DNA from: Arthrobacter nitroguajacolicus_D
GTDB taxonomy: Bacteria > Actinomycetota > Actinomycetes > Actinomycetales > Micrococcaceae
Direction of reading: 5' to 3'
Assembly (NCBI RefSeq): GCF_031455195.1
Contig: NZ_JAVDSH010000010.1
Coordinates: 62,001 to 126,000 of the forward strand
DNA length: 64,000 nucleotides
In this document: positions 58,935 through 64,000 of the stretch, in pieces
Numbering within the stretch: position 1 is the first letter of the stretch
Layout: each line of letters begins with the position of its first letter
Translations under genes and position numbers: made by a program
Notes under the pieces: generated by a model
The model's input: the letters and a program-made list of their open reading frames with translations, nothing else
The model's database searches: none
What the model was told of the DNA's origin: nothing

Positions 58935-59250
58935 CTACCAGTGCGGGTGTCCGGGCACGCCAAAGGGCATGCCGCACTCCCTGTAGCGCGACATGCCCTC
59001 GTTCGGATCCTGACTGGGGGATGTACCAGGATCCGGTCCATGGGTCGGAGGTGCCAGCTGACCGTTAGGGTCGGGGCGCTCCTCCCGGTTCAGATGGCGG
59101 TGGTGTGGCCGGCCCTGGGGTGGGCTCCGGAACCGGCGGTGGGCCAGGCTCGGGAAGTGGAACCGGCTCGGGCGTTGGGCCCGGCCCGCGTGTCCGATCC
59201 GGGCCGGGATCCTGCGTGGGGTCGGGGTGCGGGGCACCTTGGGGACCCAT
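58935..59250 (-). pseudogene. proline-rich small protein gene with a probable 1-base frameshift
   Basis: From ATG 59250, MGPQGAPHPDPTQDPGPDR opens a chain rich in P-E-P and P-G-P that stops at 59065-59067 (61 aa). One base out of frame, the text continues as a natural chain: DPNGQLAPPTHGPDPGTSPS, then QDPNEGMSRYRECGMPFGVP and a stop at 58935. Removing one C of a CCCC run (59073-59076) joins GGAP to DPNGQ. The result would be about 105 aa. It may be a true frameshift or a sequencing error. The start is 2 bp after the previous stop. Confidence 0.5.
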
Positions 59251-59252
59251 GA

Positions 59253-59456
59253 TCAGAGGCTCCCGCGATGTGCGGGTTGCTGCGGCCGAAGGGTCGGTGG
59301 CACATGGGTGGGGTAGCTGCCTGAATCCCATCCAGATCCCGGATAGTCGATAGGCAGGTTGTCCGGATCCGGCGGATCAGGGAGCGTCCGCTTCCTGCCT
59401 TCGCCGGTCTTCCCGCCGGTCACCGCAGGTTCTCGTCTTTGTGGTTCTGCGTGCAT
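59253..59456 (-). CDS. small hydrophilic proline-rich protein
   Basis: 67 aa with a strong AGGAAGGAA ribosome site. MHAEPQRREPAVTGGKTGEG is followed by RKRTLPDPPDPDNLPIDYPG and a Ser/Pro/Gln-rich end. Composition is disordered and no family is recognised. It is 2 bp upstream of the next (frameshifted) small gene, so both are coupled. Confidence 0.55.
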   Translation of the reverse strand: MHAEPQRREPAVTGGKTGEGRKRTLPDPPDPDNLPIDYPGSGWDSGSYPTHVPPTLRPQQPAHRGSL

Positions 59457-59513
59457 GGTGTTCCTTCCTGTCGCTCCAGGGCTGTCCTAGGGCACCGAAG
59501 CCAATGGTCGAAT

Positions 59514-59945
59514 TCAGTCCGGAATCTCCATACGGAAGCCGCAATGACATCCGAGAATCCGTGTGTTGATGAGTACCTCGTACATCCGTAGCTGCGCCTT
59601 GGGCTTCAACACCAAGGGGGCCTGTATTCTCCGCAATTCGCAGCTCTTGGTCTTCATTGGTTCACCGCAGTGGAGATACTGGCCGCCGAACTGCAGCACG
59701 CCCTGGGTGACGCCCGGGCGGTTGAGCACCGCAGCCACTTTCTGGACTGAGGCAATCTGCGTGTAGGAGTACCTGCAGTCGCTGCATTCGTAAGCGACGT
59801 CAACCATGTTGGGCGCCGGTGGATAGTGGGACTGGATGGAATTGACCAGCAGGTTCCTGTCGGTATTGCAGCGCTTGCACCAAAGCGGCTCGTCAGGAGG
59901 TTGGTGGGCTTCGTCCGGGACTCTGGACGCTGGCTGGGCCGGCAT
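59514..59945 (-). CDS. cysteine-rich zinc-ribbon-like protein, paralog 1
   Basis: 143 aa of unknown family. Ordered cysteines: C23-x2-C26 (WCKRCNTD), C54-x2-C57 (YECSDC), C93-G (YLHCGEPM), C102, and C133-x-C135-G (CHCGFRMEIP). These look like two zinc ribbons. ATG 59945 has AAAGGT upstream; the frame runs further but is Arg-rich and not similar to the paralog. The same pattern returns in the product of 61114-61572, on the opposite side of a GAF-ANTAR regulator. Confidence 0.7.
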   Translation of the reverse strand: MPAQPASRVPDEAHQPPDEPLWCKRCNTDRNLLVNSIQSHYPPAPNMVDVAYECSDCRYSYTQIASVQKVAAVLNRPGVTQGVLQFGGQYLHCGEPMKTKSCELRRIQAPLVLKPKAQLRMYEVLINTRILGCHCGFRMEIPD

Positions 59946-60123
59946 GGGTCTGTACCTTTGCATCAAAAAAATGCGGGACGCCCGTCTGCATGAGCTGGAA
60001 AGCCTGGATCCCTGGAAGGGGACGTAGCAAGATTGTGCACATAGGTGCACGGCATATGCAAGGATTCTGTTGTCATTCATCAAGGGGTGGCGATACGGTG
60101 CCCCCTCGACCCTAAACTAAGGC

Positions 60124-60897
60124 ATGGACGAAATGAACGTAGATCTGGTGCTGCCTGATGCTGACCAGGCGCCCGACGAAGTTTCGGTCCCCGAGCAATT
60201 GCAGGACCTCGTGATCGACAGCGAGGACGTAGGCGGATTCCTCAACGAACTCGCAGCGTTCTCGGCGGCCGCGGTCTCCCAAGCCGTGGGCGTCGATGTC
60301 CTCTGCGGCATCACCCTGAGTCGTCGCCGACGGACCGCCACCGTGGCTGGGAGTACCCACGAGGCCCGCTTGATTGACGAAGTCCAGCAGGCCTATGGCG
60401 ACGGCCCCTGCCTGGAAGCCATGCGAAGCCATGGGACCGTGCACGTTCCAGACACCTCCACCGAAGAGCGGTGGTCCGAGTACTGTTCCGTGATCGCCGA
60501 ACGTGGCCACCTCTCAGCCCTTTGCGTGCCGCTCGAACTGGACGAGGGCGCCACCGCGGCCCTGAACTTTTTCGCCCCGCAGGCGCACGTCTACGATGAC
60601 GCCACCATCCGCAACTGCGAGCTCTACGCCAGCCAAGCCGAACGCTCGCTGAGGTTGGCCGTGCGGATCGGGGTCAAGCAGCAGCACGCCGAAGACCTCC
60701 AGGAAGCCATGCACTCCCGCACGGTGATCGACCTCGCCAGTGGCATCATCATGGGCCAGAACCGCTGCACGCAGGACGAGGCATTCCAAATCCTCAAAAA
60801 GGCATCCAGCACCCGGAACCAGAAGCTCCGGGACGTCGCGGAGTCGCTGGTGAAGTCCGTGGCCAACCATGCTCCTGTGGCCCATTTCGAGCCCTGA
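60124..60897 (+). CDS. GAF-ANTAR domain antitermination regulator
   Basis: 257 aa. The GAF sensor domain spans about 40-190 (AFSAAAVSQAVGVDVLCGIT, DGPCLEAMRSHGTVHVPD, SALCVPLELDEGATAALN). The ANTAR RNA-binding domain spans about 195-250 (RTVIDLASGIIMGQNRCTQD, then EAFQILKKASSTRNQKLRDV). ANTAR proteins prevent termination by binding paired hairpins in leader RNA. It is flanked on both sides by cysteine-rich paralog genes and is divergent from one of them. No classical ANTAR two-hairpin target could be identified. Confidence 0.9.
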   Translation: MDEMNVDLVLPDADQAPDEVSVPEQLQDLVIDSEDVGGFLNELAAFSAAAVSQAVGVDVLCGITLSRRRRTATVAGSTHEARLIDEVQQAYGDGPCLEAMRSHGTVHVPDTSTEERWSEYCSVIAERGHLSALCVPLELDEGATAALNFFAPQAHVYDDATIRNCELYASQAERSLRLAVRIGVKQQHAEDLQEAMHSRTVIDLASGIIMGQNRCTQDEAFQILKKASSTRNQKLRDVAESLVKSVANHAPVAHFEP

Positions 60898-61113
60898 GCC
60901 CGGGCCGGCGACTGGTCCGGAGCCACCCCATCACTTGTGACCTTCGCCACTGGTGAACTACATTCATACATGGGTTAAGCAGATAGCCCTTGGAACCTCA
61001 TGCTTGACACCATCAAGGATGGTCCACAAACTGCACTGATGCCGTGGCCTCTATCGGCCGGCTCACCGCGTGCATGCATGCAGGCTCCTTGAAGGAGTAA
61101 AAGGAGAATGGCA

Positions 61114-61572
61114 ATGACGCTTGGATCCCCGATTCCCGCCCCGAAACTTCTTATGGGGGCGGTGCCCGCAGCCGCCGATACCGACGCGCGCCCATGGTGC
61201 ACGGTCTGCGACACGGATTCGTACGTTTTCGTGGAAACCGTCGTAGAGGCGACCCCTGACCAGTCCCAGCTGGTGGAAGTCAGCTACACCTGCAGCGAGT
61301 GCGATACGTTCTACGCCCACACTGTCCGTTTGGACGCGCTGGTGCCTGAGATCCAGAGGGAATTCCTGTCAACGTCCGCCGCTGGACTCTGGTTCAGCTG
61401 CACCCACTGCGGTGAGCCCATGACGTTGGGGCGCCCCACGGAGCGCGTGATCGAGGCTCCCCGGACCACGGACGATCCTGGCACGCCCAACCTTCTTGAG
61501 GTGTACCTGCAGACCCAGGTGCTCCATTGCCGGTGCGGTTTCCAAATGGAGGTTCCACGCCACGTTGGCTAA
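61114..61572 (+). CDS. cysteine-rich zinc-ribbon-like protein, paralog 2
   Basis: 152 aa. It repeats the paralog 1 layout: C29-x2-C32 (WCTVCDTD), C60-x2-C63 (YTCSECD), C96-x2-C99-G (CTHCGEPM) and C139-x-C141-G (CRCGFQMEVP). The first, second and last metal pairs are identical in spacing to paralog 1. ATG 61114 has AAGGAG 7 nt upstream; ATG 61108 in frame is an alternative. It lies 35 bp before the YbdK-like gene in the same direction. Confidence 0.7.
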   Translation: MTLGSPIPAPKLLMGAVPAAADTDARPWCTVCDTDSYVFVETVVEATPDQSQLVEVSYTCSECDTFYAHTVRLDALVPEIQREFLSTSAAGLWFSCTHCGEPMTLGRPTERVIEAPRTTDDPGTPNLLEVYLQTQVLHCRCGFQMEVPRHVG

Positions 61573-61607
61573 CTGCCGTGAATAACTCGTCGTGGGGAGG
61601 GGTGGCC

Positions 61608-62747
61608 ATGCGCACCTTTGGTGTCGAGGAAGAGTTGCTGATTGCCGATCCCTCGGACGGGACGCCCTTGGCTTTGGCTGCCGGGATCCTGGATGTGGCC
61701 GGCACTCCGGGCGAGGAGCCCAGTGATGACGCACCTTCCCTGAAGTCGGAGTTCAAGCAGGAGCAGATTGAAGTCAATTCGCTCCCTTGCCGGACAGCGT
61801 CGGAACTTCGAGCCGAAATCCGCGCGGGCAGGGCGCTTGCGGATAAGGCCGCCAGGGCTGTCGGGGCGAGGGTGGCAGCGTTGGCAACGCCTCCGGTCTT
61901 CCATGCGACGCCCACCGGGGGCAACCAGCGATACGCGGCCATGGGCAACGAGTTCGGGCTGATTTCCCGCGAACAGCTGACCTGTGGCTTCCACGTCCAT
62001 GTTTCCATCGAGTCGCCGGAGGAAGGCGTAGCTGTGCTGGACCGGATGCGGCACTGGCTTCCCGTGCTTCTGGCGCTGAGCGCCAACTCGCCGTTCTGGA
62101 TGGGCGCCGACACCGGCTTCGCCAGTTATCGCACGCAGATCTGGAACCGGTGGCCCACGGCTGGTCCCATGGATGTCTTCGGATCAGCGGAGGGTTACCA
62201 GGCTGTGGCCTCGAGCCTCCTCCGGACCGGTGTTCCCCTGGATGAGGGCATGATCTATTTTGATGCGCGCCTGTCCAGGGGGCATCCAACCGTAGAGTTT
62301 CGGGTTGCTGATGTGTGCCTTTACGCCGAGGATGCCCTGTCTATCGCGCTGATCGCCCGGGCCTTGGTGGAGACCTCGGCGGATGAGTGGCGCAAGGGGG
62401 CCCCGCCGTCGGGCGTTTCCACCCCGATCCTGCGGATGGCCAGCTGGAAAGCCAGCCGCTTCGGCGTCGACCAGCAATTGCTGCACCCGCTGGAACAGAC
62501 GCCCTTTCCTGCCGCCGACGTGGTGGCCGCCCTCCTGCGGCACGTCCGCCGGGCTTTGGTGGAGACGGGGGACCTGGCCGCTGCGCGCGCGGGGGTGGCG
62601 AACATCCTCCGCCGCGGAACGGGCGAACGGTTGCAGCGCGAGGCCTACAGTCGCCGGCGCCGATTGTCGGATGTCGTTTCCGCCGCCATCGCGTCCACCC
62701 ATCAGGACGGCGAACTGTCCGACGCCAAGTACCTGCTTGGCCGTTGA
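61608..62747 (+). CDS. YbdK-type carboxylate-amine ligase (glutamate-cysteine ligase GCS2 family)
   Basis: 379 aa. MRTFGVEEELLIADPSDGTP is the diagnostic N-terminus with the conserved EEE, followed by QEQIEVNSLPCRTASEL, CGFHVHVSIESPEEGVAVLD and HPTVEFRVADVCL. Family members ligate glutamate and cysteine weakly, and their true substrates are often unclear. ATG 61608 has GGAGGGG upstream and starts exactly at the family motif. The gene ends 25 bp before a long hairpin. Confidence 0.92.
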   Translation: MRTFGVEEELLIADPSDGTPLALAAGILDVAGTPGEEPSDDAPSLKSEFKQEQIEVNSLPCRTASELRAEIRAGRALADKAARAVGARVAALATPPVFHATPTGGNQRYAAMGNEFGLISREQLTCGFHVHVSIESPEEGVAVLDRMRHWLPVLLALSANSPFWMGADTGFASYRTQIWNRWPTAGPMDVFGSAEGYQAVASSLLRTGVPLDEGMIYFDARLSRGHPTVEFRVADVCLYAEDALSIALIARALVETSADEWRKGAPPSGVSTPILRMASWKASRFGVDQQLLHPLEQTPFPAADVVAALLRHVRRALVETGDLAAARAGVANILRRGTGERLQREAYSRRRRLSDVVSAAIASTHQDGELSDAKYLLGR

Positions 62748-62771
62748 CAGCGACAGGACGCGCAGCAGCAG

Positions 62772-62829
62772 AAGTACGACGACGGCAGGTCACCATGGGT
62801 GCCCACGGTGACCTGCCGCCGTCGTACTT
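62772..62829. terminator. 23-bp hairpin between convergent genes
   Basis: Arms 62772-62794 and 62807-62829 pair with one mismatch; the 12-nt loop (ATGGGTGCCCAC) is itself self-complementary. T-rich tails follow on both strands. Confidence 0.85.
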
Positions 62830-62839
62830 TAGGGCCTGC

Positions 62840-63241
62840 TCAGCCCTGGTTGATGCGGATCATGTTGCCCGAAGGGTCACGGAAAGCGCAGTCGCGCGGA
62901 CCCCACGGCTGGACGATCGGCTCCTGGAGGACCTCAGCGCCGGATGCGCGGAGCTTCTCGAACGTTGCATCGAGGTCGTCCGTGTTGAACACGAGCATCG
63001 GCATGACCCCCTTGGTGAGGAGCTCCTGGATTGCGTCGCCATCGGCCTGGGAGCGGCCGGCGTGCGGTGGGGACAGGACGAGTTCAAGGTCGGGTTGGGC
63101 ATCGCTGCCGAGGGTGACCCAGCGTTGACCGTCCGAGCCAACGTCGTTGCGGACCTCCAGGCCGAGGGCGTCGCGGTAGAAAGCAAGGGACTCATCCACG
63201 TCGTTGACAGTAACGTGTGCGTACTTCAGTGAAATGTTCAT
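62840..63241 (-). CDS. VOC family protein
   Basis: 133 aa. MNISLKYAHVTVNDVDESLA with the first metal His in YAHVTV, RDALGLEVRND, MPMLVFNTDDLDATFEKL and final CAFRDPSGNMIRINQG. This is the glyoxalase/bleomycin-resistance fold with an AraC gene directly upstream, a pairing seen where VOC enzymes act in detoxification. The start could also be a GTG at 63250. The stop is 10 bp from a long hairpin. Confidence 0.85.
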   Translation of the reverse strand: MNISLKYAHVTVNDVDESLAFYRDALGLEVRNDVGSDGQRWVTLGSDAQPDLELVLSPPHAGRSQADGDAIQELLTKGVMPMLVFNTDDLDATFEKLRASGAEVLQEPIVQPWGPRDCAFRDPSGNMIRINQG

Positions 63242-63260
63242 ACCGCCCACGCTATTTCAG

Positions 63261-63701
63261 CTAGGGTGCGGGCGCTTCTTCGATCCTGCTCAGGTTGTTG
63301 CCGCCCTTGCGGTCGGGGCGGGTGTGCTGCTTGGCGATGCATGTGGGCATTGCCTTCACGGCGTGGTGTTCGCGGGAGCGGTATTCGCTGGGGGTGATGC
63401 CCACGATCTCGGTGAAGCGGGAACTGAACGAACCCAAGGATGTACAGCCAACCTCCATGCAGGCATCCGTGACGCTGGTTCCCGAGCGAAGCAATGCCAT
63501 GGCCCGCTCGATCCGCCTGGTCATGAGGTAGTTGTAGGGCGATTCACCGTACGCGGCCTTGAATTGGCGGGAGAAGTGGGCTGGGGACATCAGCGCGCCG
63601 GCGGCCATGGTTGGCACATCCAGCGGGCGCGCATACTCGCGGTCAATGAAGTCGCGCGCTCGCCGCAGATGGGCCAGGTTGGCCAGTTCCTGCGGAGTCA
63701 T
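63261..63701 (-). CDS. short AraC-type helix-turn-helix regulator
   Basis: 146 aa. MTPQELANLAHLRRARDFID begins the domain; LDVPTMAAGALMSPAHFSRQ and SVTDACMEVGCTSLGSFSSR are the two helix-turn-helix units. The sensor domain is missing, and a tail of about 40 residues follows. Such short AraC proteins typically act on a neighbouring gene; the VOC gene 19 bp downstream is the natural partner. Confidence 0.88.
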   Translation of the reverse strand: MTPQELANLAHLRRARDFIDREYARPLDVPTMAAGALMSPAHFSRQFKAAYGESPYNYLMTRRIERAMALLRSGTSVTDACMEVGCTSLGSFSSRFTEIVGITPSEYRSREHHAVKAMPTCIAKQHTRPDRKGGNNLSRIEEAPAP

Positions 63702-63727
63702 GCGGCAAGTCTACTAGTCTCAGTCCC

Positions 63728-64000
63728 ATGGATTCAGTGGTTTGGTCGAAGCCCGAAAACGAGCGGGCAGGCACCCCTTTGTTGGTGATGTTGCACGGCT
63801 ATGGCACCAGCGAGCAGCGCATGGTTAAGCTCTTCCCGCATTTGCCCGCGGACTTCAGCTGCGCCGCGCTGCGTGGACCCAAGGTCATCGGTGACGACTA
63901 CGGCTGGTTCCTGCTGGACTACTTCCTTACCAACGACTTTGCGGATGTCATCTCCTCCACCAACCGGGTGTTCGACTGGATCAACTCCGTCAAAGGGAAC
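63728..64000 (+). CDS. alpha/beta hydrolase, phospholipase/carboxylesterase-like (3' end outside window)
   Basis: The first 91 residues are visible: MDSVVWSKPENERAGTPLLV, then MLHGYGTSEQRMVKLFPHLP (H-G-Y-G oxyanion motif) and ALRGPKVIGDDYGWFLLDYF. These resemble the YpfH/carboxylesterase family of serine hydrolases. The nucleophile and His lie beyond the window. It is divergent from the AraC gene across 26 bp; the ribosome site is weak. Confidence 0.8.
   Translation, partial: MDSVVWSKPENERAGTPLLVMLHGYGTSEQRMVKLFPHLPADFSCAALRGPKVIGDDYGWFLLDYFLTNDFADVISSTNRVFDWINSVKGN

Noticed and set aside
59105..59353. Gly/Ser-rich plus-strand frame (G-S-G-x repeats) resembling a low-complexity protein
   Set aside because: The minus strand has a start coupled to the previous gene with a good ribosome site. 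The plus frame is the shadow of the P-E-P repeats.
60898..61107. ANTAR target (two hexaloop hairpins) upstream of paralog 2
   Set aside because: A GGCC-UCUAUC-GGCC hairpin exists, but the loop lacks the A1/G4 pattern and a second hairpin with the right spacing was not found.

Overview
The window is 64 kb of high-GC chromosome (about 63% G+C by eye) from an actinobacterium. Gene content and codon use fit the Micrococcaceae (Arthrobacter or Paenarthrobacter type): an LAxTG-type sortase substrate, an ANTAR regulator, LigD/Ku end joining, a desferrioxamine operon and many small accessory catabolic operons. This is inferred from gene families, not from a marker gene. I saw no rRNA, tRNA or CRISPR array. 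A gene is cut at each end of the window (an MmyB-type regulator at 1, an alpha/beta hydrolase at 64000).

Layout. 0.4-2.1 kb: dodecin, an SDR and a universal stress protein. 2.2-11.5 kb: a probable indole/isatin catabolic operon on the minus strand (SDR, StyA-type monooxygenase, StyA-StyB fusion, FAD oxidoreductase, isatin-hydrolase-like cyclase, ThDP enzyme) with a divergent AraC regulator; the gap between them carries a ~77-bp duplicated element. 11.5-18.1 kb: a FadR-type regulator, an alpha/beta hydrolase and a divergent sugar-acid operon (DUF1537 kinase, beta-hydroxyacid dehydrogenase, GntP permease, class II aldolase); the same palindrome lies before both the regulator and the operon. 18.2-20.9 kb: small housekeeping genes and an acyltransferase. 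20.9-26.7 kb: a surface-protein island made of two signal-less DUF11-like proteins, an ECF sigma factor fused to a zinc-finger, membrane and DUF11-like sensor region, and an LASTG-anchored protein with three DUF11-type repeats. 27.3-32.7 kb: desABCD siderophore operon behind an iron box. 32.8-41.5 kb: SDR, TOPRIM, FUSC, GNAT, VOC, PaiB, DMT/MocR and an MHS transporter.

41.9-44.7 kb: a 36-aa small gene, a perfect 15-bp hairpin, and a decayed defence remnant in which hsdR and a DUF2130 gene are fused through their missing 5' ends. 44.8-54.5 kb: a PrmC-like methyltransferase, then DNA-protection genes (LigD, Ku, a SAP-like protein, Dps, topoisomerase IB) with small membrane or hydrophilic proteins and a TetR unit. 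54.6-58.9 kb: fructose PTS operon (DeoR regulator, fruK, fruA, ptsH) behind a long inverted-repeat operator. 58.9-64 kb: proline-rich small genes (one apparently frameshifted), two paralogous cysteine-rich proteins around a GAF-ANTAR regulator, a YbdK-like ligase, and an AraC/VOC pair.

The most interesting items for follow-up are the sigma/DUF11/LASTG island, the complete-looking indole-to-anthranilate route, the cysteine-rich paralogs around the ANTAR regulator, the defence-island deletion scar, and the 36-aa small gene.
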